Positions 22,316 to 35,346 of a stretch of DNA of 64,000 bases are shown here, one piece after another. The position numbers and the translations under genes were made by a program. Below the pieces are notes generated by a model. It worked only from the letters and a program-made list of their open reading frames with translations, had not been told where the DNA came from and made no database searches. Source of the DNA: Latrodectus hesperus. Taxonomy: Eukaryota > Arthropoda > Arachnida > Araneae > Theridiidae. The stretch lies in NCBI GenBank assembly GCA_037975125.1, contig CM075862.1:13041625-13105624 (forward strand). The letters are read 5' to 3'. Position 1 is the stretch's first letter. Every line of letters begins with the position of its first letter.

Positions 22316-24898
22316 AATAAAGCTACTCTGAAGGTGCAGAAGATTTCTGAAACAAACACCATTATCTCTATATACAACCATTCTTATTTCAGAGTAAACT
22401 TCCAACAACGTCGTTTATGTTTATAAAGCACTCTACTGCAGTGTTTATCTCTTGACGAGCTGTTCTCTTAGCTTTCAGAATCTCTTTGTTTACATTACTA
22501 ACCTCCCTCTCGTCTTTTTTCCCCCTTTCCATCTTCTAATTCTTTTCATCCTATGCCTCTGCCATATATATTATCTGCTCTCCTCCTCTCTTGGCTTTTC
22601 TAGAATGGTTCAATTTGTTTTTTTAAATACGACGAAACTGCGTTTATGCATGTTCCTAATGTAAACTTGCTTAAATGCTGTTAGTGACAAACTATCCTCT
22701 TTACAATGGTTTGACCTTGTCTTTTGCTACGGTTTACTTGTAAATGCACATTCATTTGTTGTGATTAAATTCAATAAAGATGTGATTTAGATTTTTGGTT
22801 TCTGTGATGGATAAAGGGTTCTCCACTTGTTTTTTCTTGTAAATTTAGCTGTCACTAATGTGCTTTGCGTGAGATTTTATGGGTAGACCCTGAAGAATCG
22901 TCTGTTTTCCGTCCTCTTGGGTAAAAGTTCCAACGTCTACCCCCAACACTGTCAGTTCCTCAACAAGCCCAACTTTCTTTCAGTGTTGTCATGTAATAAT
23001 TTGTTATTTTCCATCTAGATTGAGACCTGCAGCAAGCATACACCTGGCTGTCTTTGAATTCATTAATTCGATTTTTACTTTGAGAACAGATGCTAATTGT
23101 GTGGAATACATTCTAAACTAGTCTTGAATCTAATATATTATTATAGGTACATGATGACCTTAGAGCAAACTCGGCGTGAGGAATTTGCAATTTGAGATTG
23201 CCCATTAAAGTAAACAATCATTGCCATTTGTGTGGTATGCTGTTTGGTGACTGATAACATTCACATTGGCTGCAGACTCTAGTCACTAGGAAAAGGCGTG
23301 TATGTTTTGTCTTAACACATCATCTTTTGTCTAAAAATATATTAACTCTCCTAGTCTGACGATTATTTTGATCACCTTGTTTAAAATACATTACCATGAA
23401 GAAAAAAAGCCATTTAGAGAACAAATTGAATGGCTTTGAGTAGGACGGCAATTTTTTTTTTTTCATAAAAATTGGGAAAATAAAATGAAGTGTCTCTCTT
23501 TGATAATCGTCGTTGCTCTAAGATTGGCGAGATCAAAAGCTTCCATTTCATTCATTTCTGCTGACTCTTTCAATTTGTCTCGATGCCGTTCTCGTCTCAG
23601 CGACGCTCTCGCGAGATTCGTATTTGAAAATTTGATTACAGGCGCCAAATCCCCCTCCTCCTACTCCTCCCTCAACACACACTTTATAGTTTTATTTATT
23701 CATTTTAGCTATGTTTCAAAGGAGTTTTTACTTATGAAAAATCAAGCTAGGTTTTCCATTATCTTTTTCTTCACTTTGAATTAAAGACGATTTTTTTTTT
23801 TTTTAAATTTTGTTTATCACTTAAAAAAAATTTTTTTTTGATCATGAAACTCGAAAGAACTTCAGCGAAAAAAAATTACATTTGATGTTAATAGCTAGAT
23901 GGAACAAGAAAATTTGATGAAATCGTGTTTAAGGATTATATTTTGAAAGAGTTATTCTTTTCTTTTGTGCGTCAATGAAAAATTAATAAGTACAAATTGA
24001 TATGCGATGCTATGAAAGAAAACTTAATTTTTTTCTTCAACGATGTAATATTAGCAATAGAACTAAATATTTTCAATAAAAATAACCTTATGATGTTTTG
24101 TACTATAATGTATGAATTTTTTGCGCTGTCTAGGAATGATTTTTAGAACAAATTGGTACTAAAATAATTAGCTGAGGAAACAGAATTGCATACAGGAAAT
24201 TTCAAGATAAGATTCCATTTTAACGAATCACGAATGTTAATGAAGTCATTTTGCAGCCATCCTAAATAAAACAGTTTCAGCGTTTTTCTTTTTGTGTCTT
24301 ACTGCTAAACGCAAAATTCTTAAATTACTAATGAATAAGAAATGTTTTCTTAGAATATAGGAAGTATTGACAATTGATATAAAAATTAACATGATTATTA
24401 ACATAAAAATACAAAATGATTTTATCATTTAATATTGAATGTATGCAACTTTCTTGGACTCGTGGGTTAAATTAAAAAAGTAAAGCTATGGATGTTTCAT
24501 TAATTAAATTTAAAATGTGATTAGTTTTTCATAGCTTTTTTAAGTATATTCTATAAAAAATTACGTTTCACATTTTAAGGAATATCCGTCATACAGAAAT
24601 TCCTTCGTTAATGAATATCCGTCAAATAATATATCAAGTCATTGAGAGGTTTATCTATGTATTTCATCAAATCAGGAAACTTCTAATGAAAGAGTTTATA
24701 CGTGAAGTATTAGTTGAGTTTAACTTGTTCTATTGGTATTGCTGTACTGATGAAATCTGAGATCAAAATTTTGTAACTTGACATCTAGACTTCGTGTTAA
24801 TGATACTGCTTAATTTAAGTGTATAAAGGCTGCTCAGAATTCATGGTATTTAATTCAGTTCTGAATGAATTCTATACAATTTTCTACATTTTAAGCTT

Positions 24899-25240
24899 GC
24901 TCCTTATTGCTCGTTAATTTATTTGTAGAATTCTGGATTGCTGAGTATTTAGTTTTTATTTATTATTTGATATTCAATTCATGTAATTTATGGTTACAAC
25001 ACATTGTTAATTATCATTCGTTAATTAATTGGTACAGTCCTTAGACCCATCTATTTAATTGTAATTTTGTTAATCATTGGATCCTTTCCATGGTTACAAC
25101 ACAATTGTCACTCGCTTATCAGTTGTTGGTCTCACAAAATTTACTTGTTACTTATTACTCGTTAATCCGTATAATCCCTATTCTTGTACATTCACGGGTT
25201 ACTTGATACTCATTCTTATGACAATAGGTAGTAAAATTTG
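24899..25240. repeat. Degenerate tandem array, unit about 50 bp
   Basis: Variants of TTATTACTCGTTAAT recur at roughly 50-bp steps, near 24907, 25014, 25066, 25105, 25154 and 25207. Two units share ATGGTTACAACACA (24990 and 25090). Divergence between units is high, so this is either an old array or chance similarity in AT-rich DNA. Confidence 0.35.
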
Positions 25241-26298
25241 ATCTGGCCTATTTAAGAAAATATTCTTGATAATATTTTTTACTGTTAATAATTTTAATAT
25301 TTTAAATCTGATTTTTTTCTTAGGATTATTTATTATGAATACCTAGAATTCTGATCTAGATTATTATGCTGATGGCAATTCTCACTCTGGATTGTATTCG
25401 AAATCAGATAAACATCTCTGGTCGCATGAAATAGGAAAGAGGACGTATGAGAGGTAAAAAATGAATTTAAAGAAAAGGGGGGGGTTTTTTCCCGGGGGAC
25501 GCTCCGAAAGATGAAAGGAAAATAAATCTGAGAGAAAAAAAACACATCGTCATTAGTGGGAAAAATAATAACAATAACGGTGAAAGAGAAAAGAACGGGT
25601 CTTATGGCTCATTAGGTGCTGCGGCGGTGTGTCTCAGTTCTGCCTATTAATTTCAATCAGGCCTCATTAAATGGGATAACCGGACGGATCCATCGGATCT
25701 GGTTCGTCTTTTTAGTCATCGGGTTCGAATCATAAATAATACGCGCTCTTGAAATGCGAAACTGAGCCGCCGGGGAGCAGCGTGCGCGCTGAATTATGCG
25801 CTGATCGAGATTTCGGGGAGTGGAAGGTATGGGGAGGGGGGAATAGTCGGACATGCCCTCTTGGACACTTTTTTTTTAATGCAGCTCCATTTATTCGATC
25901 CTTATCTTTTCCTGATTGTTTTATTCTCTTTTTTTGCGCGCGTTACTGGGACATCAGCTTCCTTCCTCTTGTGCCCGGGGGGGGGGAAGAAGCGGAGTGA
26001 TGACTCGAGATGATTTCATCTGAAATTGTCCCGAAACGTTTTAAAAATGTGAAATCAAATATTTTTCAGTGAGGTATAATCTTCTTGGCTTTTCTTTCTT
26101 TTATGAATCGGTATCGGGGGTCATGGCTCCGCAGCTGACTTTGTTTCATTAGGGGGGGGAGGCTTTGCAGAAGATTACCAAATTTAGGTGTAAATTAGAA
26201 AATGAAGTTTTTCTGAAATATAAATTGAATGCAAATTTTTTTAGACACCAGATTTAATAAATATTCTTGTTTTTTAATTCAAGCTCTCTCTCTGTATG

Positions 26299-26302
<4 letters not shown>
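25241..26302. other. Non-coding stretch with a GC-rich island
   Basis: The island at 25600-26000 has homeodomain-like TTAATT and CATTAA words, CGGATCCATCGGATC, and an isolated B-box-like GGGTTCGAATC at 25721-25731 without an A box. G-runs occur at 25478-25485 and 25978-25987. It may be regulatory, but no motif set is decisive. Confidence 0.4.

Positions 26303-26378
<76 letters not shown>
26303..26378. repeat. (TA)n microsatellite, about 76 bp
   Basis: An uninterrupted TA array preceded by TGTATGTATG. It borders the left end of the dispersed element at 26379. Confidence 0.95.
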
Positions 26379-26382
<4 letters not shown>

Positions 26383-27497
26383 CAAGCTGACCCAGCCACG
26401 CGTTGCAGTGGCTGAGTTTTTATAATACATTGAATCAATTTTTTACTAATTCTTGGGTTCAATCAAATTAATATTTTCTAAAAAAATTTAAAATATGTTC
26501 AATTATATAAGATTAAAAATGAAACGTTTCGCAAAAATTTAAAAGTAATAGGTAAAGTATCGAAATTTTGAATTTAAGCACAAATCAACATATACTTTCT
26601 GAATTTACATTTTATTCATCTTATATTAAATTATAGTTAGTAATCAGTGACTTACTTATAAAATATACTATATAAATTAAAAACATCTAAAAATAAATTG
26701 TTATAAATGAGGTAGATAACATTGACATCGAACTATTATTTTTTCAATTTTTAATTATTAAAACTAAAAAATTTTTCCGCGGTATTATACTGAAATAAAA
26801 AAATTAAAAGAATTGATCATTTGAATAAATAAATTAGTTCAAAATGTTCTACTGAATAAATTAATAATTATCAAATTATAAAATAAAAATAAAAAAAATA
26901 AAAGGCTGTCAAGAAATACTTACATGTTTTGGAGTTGGTATGAAAATTACTAAAGAAAAACAGCAATAGTAAAATAAATTTTTATAACAAAACAGCAATA
27001 AAATTTTATTTTACTATTTATAATATTAAAAATATTCAAACTGAACACGCACAATAATAACACAATACAAAGTATAATTATGAAAGTGATTCACAAAAAA
27101 TTGTTATAGTATGATTATACATCATGAAAATATATGTATCATGAAAATATATGTACATCATGAAAATATAATAATAAAAATATATGTAAATTCTATATTT
27201 AACCACGCGATTGCGCGCGCACGTTAATTTTCTCGAAGATGTATAATCTAGAAAAATAAACACGTCGCCATCTGCCGAATACCTGTGCAACTTAGATGCT
27301 AAACTGCCATCTATTAGGAACTTACAGAACTAAACAATAAATAAACATTAATGTCGTATAATAAATATTGAGAATAATAATTAAGAGATAAAAACTATTC
27401 TATCTTTTAAGTTGGACTATATTATAAATGGTTAAAAAATTTTATCAAAATCCGTTCAGTAGTTTCGGAGTTTATCGGGAACATACATCGTGACACG

Positions 27498-27500
<3 letters not shown>
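26379..27500. mobile_element. AT-rich dispersed element flanked by (TA)n tracts
   Basis: The left edge is GC-richer, CATACAAGCTGACCCAGCCA then CGCGTTGCAGTGGCTGAG. The right edge is AAAATCCGTTCAGTAGTTTC, GGAGTTTATCGGGAACATAC, ATCGTGACACG. Edges of this kind next to ACAT or TA repeats are familiar from dispersed arthropod repeats (RTE-type LINE tails or Helitron/DINE-like elements). I cannot decide the class. The interior has no frame resembling a transposase or reverse transcriptase. It contains a paired GCCATCT motif (27267 and 27306). Confidence 0.5.
27121..27170. repeat. 17-bp tandem repeat, about three units
   Basis: ATCATGAAAATATATGT is repeated at 27121-27137 and 27138-27154. A third variant, ACATCATGAAAATATA, follows at 27155-27170. 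Confidence 0.85.
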
Positions 27501-27543
<43 letters not shown>

Positions 27544-27576
27544 ATTAGGGTTTATATATATATATATATATATATA
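27501..27576. repeat. Split (TA)n microsatellite
   Basis: TA arrays at 27501-27540 and 27553-27576 are separated by AACATTAGGGTT. A near copy, AACATTAGGTTTTA, follows the second array. It borders the right end of the dispersed element. Confidence 0.9.
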
Positions 27577-27996
27577 AACATTAGGTTTTATGTATATTTG
27601 TTTTTCATTATGTGTAAATCAATACATGCAAACAGTTATGTTGTAAATGTACTCGAGTTTAAAGATATGAACATACATACACATAACAAATAATTCTAAT
27701 TATTTCTTATGTTAAAGATTTCCAACATATTAATTTTTGAATCCAGAGCAGCAACCAAACATTTTCACTATTAATGCATTTCCTTTTGAAATAGTGGGCT
27801 GAGTATGTGTGTTACAGCAGGGAAAGACTCTTTGAACTTCATGTAAACAAAAAAACTTGAACGCTTTTATTCCAATAATAATGAATTGCGGAATCAGTTT
27901 ATTGCAAACAAGTACCTGTAGTCGTTTTTGCTGTATGTTATTTTCGCTCTACCACACTGATCGATGAGAACACAGGCATCTAGAGGATTATTCTGT
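27577..27996. other. AT-rich non-coding stretch, nothing recognisable
   Basis: I see no repeat family, gene or motif here beyond ordinary AT-rich sequence. Confidence 0.5.
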
Positions 27997-28170
27997 GAGT
28001 TGTGACAGCTGTTGTAGAATTCTGCCTTTCAGTTCAGCAACTGATGGGTTCGATTCCCACTTTGAGCATGGATATTAGTGATGTTTTAGAATTCGCTTCA
28101 AACTGTGGAGGGCGCTATTGAATTTGACCCCGTGTGCCGAATGTTAGCACTGATGAACGACACATCTGGC
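27997..28170 (+). mobile_element. SINE family A (copy 7)
   Basis: GAGTTGTGACAGCTG head, TTCAGTTCAGCAACTG, and B box GGGTTCGATTCCC (28046-28058). CACTTTGAGCATGGATATTAG, AGAATTCGCTTCAAACTGTG, a GTGTGC block and a GATGAACGACA tail follow in family order. Confidence 0.8.
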
Positions 28171-31100
28171 TTATCGGTCGAAACTGACAAACGACGAAAT
28201 TTGGATAAAAGAAAAATCCTTAGTCAAGACTTAAAGGTTATATCCATATAATGATGGTCTCCTGTTTTCTTAGGTTGAAATAAATCGACTGAGTACTTGT
28301 TCGCTTTAGTAAAAAAATGCATTTATTTTGATGTATTATGTATTGAAAGTTACATTACAAAATGTATTTTTATTTATGCAAAAAAAGCTTCAAAAATTTA
28401 TCTAAGCTGTCATAATGTCAAAATCATTCAATTTTAAATAAATTGGTAAGACAAAAAAAATATAGATATTTTTAATTGTTAAGAGTCTTTTCTATCTCTC
28501 TCTGTACAAAGTATACATTTTTATAATTATTGCACCCTCCTATTTTCTTAAAAATATTTCTGGAAATATCTTAATTTTGATTGTTACTAATTTTCTTATT
28601 AAGTTATTATTTTATTTTAAATATAATTAGTAATATCACATATTACTTTTGGAATGTTACTCATAACAGAAAATATATTTACTTTTTAAATATTTACTTA
28701 TTGATTGTTTGTCTCGACTTCGAATTGCTTTTCTAGATTATGCAACTTTTAGAGTATGCATTCTTAAGGCAATATTTGCTAACTTTAAAAACAATTATGT
28801 TGAAATGTATTTCTTCCCATATATTTGAATGCTTTTCTATATGATAAATTGAAGCTCAGTTTATGCTGCATTTATAAAACAAGTGAATTGAAAGGATATC
28901 AATCTGATTGCTTTGCTTTAAAATCTAACGTGGCATCATTCAACTTAGAGTAAATATACATTGTTTAATATTTTGCTTAAAAAAATTATAATATCTAACT
29001 TAAACTTTGACAAATACAGTGGAATATGCTGCTAAGTGCTTTCTTATTCTGGTTTGCGCTGTTAGCGATTTATAGTTTTGAATTAAAGATGTTACACACA
29101 AGGAAAAAAGAAACTGAATTATATTTTGTGGAAAAGAAATATCAAATATTCCTGCATGTCCTATATACAGAAACTTTTATAATAGCTGCTTATAAAACAT
29201 TTATTTTTTTCATCCAATTTTCTTTTCTTTTAAATATTCTAGAAAAAAAATGTAACTCCTTTATGTTAAGTAACTCATTTGCGGTGCATTACTTTATAAA
29301 AGAATTAATGAATGGCCAAGCCAATTTTCGGCGCTATTACATTAGCTGTAAAAAGCTTCGCGTTCTGTCAATCATTTCTCATTTTGACTGCGGTTGACAG
29401 TTAAATGGAGTGCGAATTACTGCTGCGCCTTGTTACCTGTCACAAAAAACCTTGATTATTGAATTAAAATCTTTCCATTGCTTTCAATTCCTTCCCCTCC
29501 CTTTTCTTTACAAGCCTAATTTTTCACCAACACCTGATGGGGGCGGGGGGGGGGACGAAAGGCCTCGCACTCCTGAAGCTAAACGCTGGTCCTTACCTTG
29601 GCAGGTAGAATCGGCTACTGATGAAGGAACTTGACAGGTTATGAACTCTTGGGTTATAGCTCCCATTTTTTTTTTAACCTACCTCGCAAACATTATTCAA
29701 GTCGATAAATAATCGGCTTGGTAAGTGGTAAGGGACATTAACTGCGAGGTTTTCAGTCTTCTCCAGAAAAGAATTGTTCAATTCAAATCAATTTGTAAAT
29801 TGGTTTTAGGTAAACAAAATCATTGAAAAGGAAATTTAGAATTATTATTTTATTAAAATGATTCGAAAAACTTGGAATAATTTCTCTTGGTTCTATTCAT
29901 GGTATATTAATACACAGTCATCAATCATTTTCTCTGGTAAAGTTTGAAAATATATCCTAGATATGCAGAGAATTTGTTTATGTATCATCCATCTTATTTA
30001 GTAGTGCATAATTTACTTGTATCCACAAGCAACAATATAATCATTTTGGATTCAAAATTTGAAAAGTCAATGAGATATTTTATAAAAGCTGTTGAATAGT
30101 ATTGGTTTTTCCTAAATTGTATTGAGACATGGTATTCTGTTATGACTATTAAAAGTGTAATGTATGCCTTCATGTACTATTATTGGTTTATATAATTTGA
30201 TGAAATATTCCTTTTATTGTGGAATTTGTTGCAACAAAATACCCAATATTGCGAATGCTGTTCAGTGATCTAGGAAGTTGGAAACATTATGTTTAAGTGA
30301 TAATTTACAAACTGACTTGTTGATATGTGCGGTGAGCAAATATTAGCAACTATGTAAAATTTAGTATGGAATCATCAAATTGATCCTTTGGCGATTCAGT
30401 GTCATTAAAAAAATTTTTTGATTATGGAATGATATTGTGCTTATGTGAGATAACAGAATGACCTTTTGGTGTTTCCAAAAGACTTGTTCTAATGAGACTT
30501 ATTTATACATAGTTGTTATATATTAAAAATCAAAATGAAAGTATGTTTTTAATAGCGAAATGTTACTTTGAATAGCTAATTATTTGCATTTTAAATTTGT
30601 TTCATTTGCTTCTTAACTTATCGAAAGGAGTGATTTAACGAAATCGTTTATGTTTTATGATCAAAATTGTGAATAACAACTAATTTTATCTTAGTTTTGC
30701 TTTTGTGTACCGACGTCGGCCATCTTATTAGTCACATCTTCGCGCTTATCTTGGCGTAAAAAAAAGTCGCCAAAATATCAAGGGGTACCTGATTGTAAAC
30801 TTTTATCCATAAATGTGCTTAATTAATAATATCCGATGAAAAAAATTCGTATGGCATTTTATCACCAGACTTTTTTCTAAGTTAAAATGTTATTTTGTTC
30901 TCAAAATCAATTTTTTTAATAGTGATCTATTTCGTTACTTTTATGCATAATCTAATTTTTTTATGTCTGTCAATTAGTCCTCTCTGTCCGGGAATGGGAA
31001 GCGGCTGCTTGATTGGTGTGACCTTGCTGACTCTGCCATGTTCAGCAATTTTATGTGTGATTTCGGGAATTGCAGATGCATGTGGTAATGTTCGTAACTG

Positions 31101-31728
31101 ACCAGAATTAATTTACAACGTTTGGGGGGATGAGAGTGACTTAATATCCAGCTAGACGCCATGCCACTATCTTCTTGAGACGCCGTTGCAATTAACGCCA
31201 GCGATTGTCCCGGTTGACCACCTACTTTTCACCACAAATCACACGATTTGGCAACGAATTGTTGTATGGCAGGCAATTACGAGGCTATTTTTAAGAATGT
31301 TTCCCATCAGAAGCCATAAACTTCGCACCACGGGACTGAATGCGGTTTCGGTCTTGGGGCTTAAATTGGAAAAAATCGTAAAAAATAAATAAATAAATAA
31401 ATAAAATAAAAAATATAGTTTATGGAGGCGGCAAGTGAACCACTTTACTATTTCGAAAAGGCTCGTAATTAAAGTGTTTACTTATTTCTTGTCTTTTCTG
31501 TCTACTTCATTATGTTCACAATTTCATGGCTGGGCTTAGTAATAATTTTTATTTAATTGCAACCTTTTGCTTTATGTTTAATTTATCCCCAATAAATTAA
31601 ACTGCCTAAGTTTGAAATTAGATTTTTTGTTAAAAATTTTGGTAATTGGTTAACTATTGTATCAATAAATGATTCATTTAAATTAAAATATTAGTTATTT
31701 TGGATTTTTTTTTCTTGTCTGAAGACAA
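28171..31728. other. AT-rich non-coding stretch, no gene seen
   Basis: The 123-codon frame at 29026-29397 is rich in F, I, L and K, as expected from AT-rich DNA, and has no known domain. A small GC-richer patch with a G9 run lies at 29490-29640. A (AAAT)n run lies at 31384-31404. A 7-bp hairpin (CTTGTCT/AGACAAG) lies at 31715-31730. Confidence 0.5.
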
Positions 31729-31920
31729 GAGCTGGCAGCTGAATTGTTTGACGCTCTGTTCTTCGGTTCAACAGTTCGCGGGTTCGAATCTCACCTTGGC
31801 ATGGATGTTTGTGATAATTCGGAATAAATTTTCTTCTCCGAAAAACGTAAAGGGTTTTATTCAACGTATCTTCATATAAAAAATTTTTTGCGTGCGCCAA
31901 AATGAATTCGAGAAATCGAG
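31729..31920 (+). mobile_element. SINE family A (copy 8)
   Basis: The head is very well kept: GAGCTGGCAGCTGAATTG, CTTCGGTTCAACAGTTCGCG, and B box GGTTCGAATCT at 31781-31791. CACCTTGGCATGGATGTTTG follows. The middle is altered after 31830, but a tail-like CGTGCGCCAAAATGA reappears near 31892. Confidence 0.75.
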
Positions 31921-32360
31921 TTTTGTGTTAACAAATGTTATAGAATAGGTGGATTATATTCTTGGAAAAATAAGTGAGGAATTTTAAAAATACATCGATA
32001 TAATTTTAAGTGGAAGTATTCAATTTTATTTTCCCATTATTCAAAATATAGAATTTGTTTCATGTTATCTGAATTTGTATTAAACCGAGCTAGTAAACTT
32101 AATGGTCAGTGCTCTCTGGCCTTTTTATTTATATTTAGAAATCAACGTTTGATGATTTTCTTGTAGCTTAAGGATTTATAAATATTTTATCCTCTGGTAC
32201 AAAATTTATTTATTAGTAAATGAAATGTTCATTAAATTTCTCTATAGAATTGGCTTAAAAACGTGTTATATCGTTATTTTAGCATATATCATAAGGCGCA
32301 TTTCTGAACATATCAAAGCTTTATTTTGTTAAAATTTTGACTCATTTTTAGCAGGAATCT

Positions 32361-32440
32361 ACGAGCTTGAAGAAAAATTTATAGTCTGGTCTTCGGTTGA
32401 GCAGTTCCTGTATTCGACACCCACCCCACACTTGTGTTTT
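32361..32440 (+). mobile_element. SINE family A, degraded 5' part (copy 9)
   Basis: ACGAGCTTGAAG, then TCTGGTCTTCGGTTGAGCAG and TTCCTGTATTCGACACCCAC follow the family A head order, with a decayed B box. The 3' half is not recognised. Confidence 0.5.
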
Positions 32441-34760
32441 AGCATTTGATTTGAGCATGTTATTCTGGAATAAAATCAAAACTTCAAGAGTGATGAACAG
32501 TTAGGTCGATGGTGTGTACAATATGAGGATGTGCATAGGTTCGATTCCAGATTTAGCGCATTGTGTATTTGTGTTAGAGTAGACAGAAAATTAGAATGGG
32601 TAGCTTCTTCTATATGTTATTGGTTCATTATCAGCGGGAAGAATTGTGCCCTGTGTTGTGCTGGGCGACATTTCTACCGCGGTGCGTGGGAGAAAAGAAA
32701 AGAAAAGACTGTCCGTGAGCGTTTTGTATTGTTCCCTTTCATTTACTGCTTCGTTTTCATTTCCTTCTCCCGGTCGCCATTGTTTTCTTGCACCGGTGGT
32801 CTTCGGCGTCGACGCATTCATCATTCGTCACAAACGCGTCCTTTTTTTTTTTTTTTTTTTTTTTTCTTTTTCGATCGCCTCGACGCAAACGAACGATTTT
32901 TATATCTTTAAGGCGAATACAGATAATCGCCGTGTATTGCATTCGTCTGGTGGAAGGTGTGTCAGTTGGTATATTTATCCCGTGCTCATTATTATATAAA
33001 AATAACTGTACGCGCATGAAGAAGACATCTTTTTTTTTTTTTTTCTTTCCACCTTCCCCACCATTTTTAGAACCCGTAAAAAGTTTACGATCGAATTATT
33101 ATCTGTTATGCTTTGCGCGGTTTTTTGAGTTTGTATTCTTTTTGCTTTTGACGGTTTTTATCGTGCTGTTTTTTAGTTACTCTTTTCCCGTCATTCCTTG
33201 CACTTGTCGTTGCTTGTTTAGACTGTCCGAGGCTTTTTTTTTTTATTTCTTCCCCACTGGTTAAACATTCTGGCAATATATGGATTATAAAAATAATTTC
33301 TTGCAGTTCGGAAGCTGGTACGCAATGTTCTATTGTGATTTACGCCATTTCCTCAATAAAGTGACTTTTTCAAGAACGCTGTTCACAAAGAACGATACTG
33401 TGAGCAGGAAACCTTTACTTGGTGACACAGCTGTCATTATTATTATTTTCAAGACATTGGTACTGTGGAAAGATCTATAATTAAAAAAAATTCTAATCAC
33501 TATCTATTTTTTTAAAAAAAACTTTTCACGCAATTTTTTGTTTATGTTAATATTTATTATAGTGTATTGTACAAATTTCATGATTATTTGAATTTGTATG
33601 TATTTGTTTTAATATTTTTGGCTCTAGAAGGCGTTGCAAATCTAACCGTTGGAAATAATTTTCTTGTACTGTTACAATTCCCACTCGTATGAATATTTTA
33701 TCTATCTCTTTGAAAGTATACTTTTAATAATCGCTATAATCCATAATCTTCATCTATGAATAACATTTTTTTATTCTATTTTGCGAAAAAGTAAGCTTTA
33801 AAATTTGTCTTTTTACTTTCAATTTTTTTAAATATTGTTTTTTTTCTTAATTTTTTAATAACTATTTATCATTAATGTTTACATTTATAAAGAAAATGAA
33901 AATCATTTTTCTTTAAAATTATACATAATTTATTTTGAAATAAATTGCATTTCTAAAAGTCTAATAAAATAATTCTATGCGGGCGAAAAATTTCAATTAT
34001 TTATTCCATTTCTCAAGTCCTGTAGAATATATTGAAATGCGTAAAAATCTTAAAAGTGTAAATAAATAACACAGTAATGGAGATGTTATTGTTTGGTTGG
34101 ATATTATCTGTAGTCACATGACTACCGTATTTTAGAATTTTCATGAATTACTTATTTATTTATCAAATATTAGGGAATTTTTGTTGATTTAAAAGCTCTA
34201 ATTTAAGTACAGTTAAGGCTTAATATTTTATAGACCAATTATTCAGAGAAAAATAAAAAAAAAACATTTTATGGAATTATTATTTAAAACATTAGTTTTC
34301 CTGAGAAAATTCCGAAATTATTTTATCAAGAAAGTACCATTATCTGCTACAAACTTAAAATGAAGACCTTTGTATTTTTTGATAGTAATTTAAGTTAACA
34401 ATTTTAATAAAATTTATATTTAAAGTTTATGAAGTAGCATCTTTCTGTATGCTTGCCTGTAATAGAGTTAAGCGCAATAGCATAAACAGATGAATTTATA
34501 CTTTAAAGCTTTTTATTAAGAAAGTAAGAGAATAATTTCTAGTAAAATTATATGTGAAAAATATTTATAACAAACATTATTAAACATTTATGAATTTCAC
34601 TGTGTAAATGTTAAATATTTTTTTAGGAATTATATCTTTTGTATTAGTCGGATGCCATATTTTATTTTTAAAATCCGCTTCATTTAACTGTTTTTTAAAA
34701 TTGGGAAAATAAATAAATTCGTATTATGAAATCCTTAAACACAGTGATGATTTGAATGCA

Positions 34761-34860
34761 CGGCCAATGGAAAAAGTAACTTTGCGTGACGTCACGCTTC
34801 ACGTCATCTTCATGCACTCGCCGCCTTTTCCTGCTGCATGACCACGCCCACTCATCAAAT
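34761..34860. promoter_or_regulatory. Candidate promoter or enhancer: CCAAT box plus palindromic CRE
   Basis: CGGCCAATGG at 34761-34770 carries a CCAAT box. GCGTGACGTCACGC at 34784-34797 is a perfect 14-bp palindrome around the full CRE TGACGTCA, the known target of CREB/ATF bZIP dimers. A half site ACGTCAT follows at 34801-34807 and a GC-box-like CCACGCCC at about 34842. The clustering in otherwise AT-rich DNA suggests regulation. No start site or transcript is visible. Confidence 0.35.
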
Positions 34861-35346
34861 ATGTGACATTCATCAAAAAGGCTTTTTCCCCCTCTCTTCC
34901 TCTCTGTTTCCAGATAGAGAGGGGAAGTGATATCTATTGTGGCTTTTTTTCCCCCTGCTGTGAAACTATTAAAAGGCATAAAAGGTGTCGGTTGTTCAGA
35001 ACGGCTCACCTTGTATGAAATGTTAATTTAAATGACTCATTGGTTTTGTCTTACATATGTTTGTTGTTAATGATTTCAGCGAATTTGTTATTTGATGGGC
35101 TAACGCTTCGGTTGCTCTTTCCCCCCTCTTCTTCCCCTTTTCTCAGAAGTACTTCTCCAAACCGGTTGTATTCCCTTCATTTTTTGCTGACCTCCATCCT
35201 CCAAGAAGAATCATTCCATTTCGCTGTGTGCTGGAACTTTCGGTTGTTACAATATTCATCTCGGCAAAATAATTAAATTGCAGATCATTAAATCAGTAAG
35301 TTCGCACTGAGTAGGTTACCTCAGTATTTATATTTAAATTTATAGC

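Larger units (their letters stand above)
16114..24898. other. Long AT-rich non-coding stretch, no gene seen
   Basis: A small antisense family C tail fragment (GCAGAAGATCCCCAGT) lies near 16265-16280. GC-richer patches lie at 17880-18220 and 19330-19640. Hairpins occur at 20192-20220, 20739-20774 and 22276-22315. Poly(T) and poly(A) runs are common. No frame over 106 codons occurs, and none has recognisable domains. Confidence 0.5.
31921..35346. other. Non-coding stretch with a pyrimidine-rich island and a CRE-bearing island
   Basis: A GC/CT-rich block spans about 32640-33260 with T-runs at 32842-32865 and 33030-33044. The long overlapping frames there (110-158 codons on both strands) are low-complexity F-rich or K-rich translations. 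A B-box-like AGGTTCGATTCCAG lies at 32537-32550. The island at 34761-34860 is listed separately. Confidence 0.45.

Noticed and set aside
32788..33264. Longest open frame (158 codons, plus strand)
   Set aside because: It is dominated by phenylalanine runs from poly(T). Overlapping frames of similar length exist on both strands, and no domain is visible.
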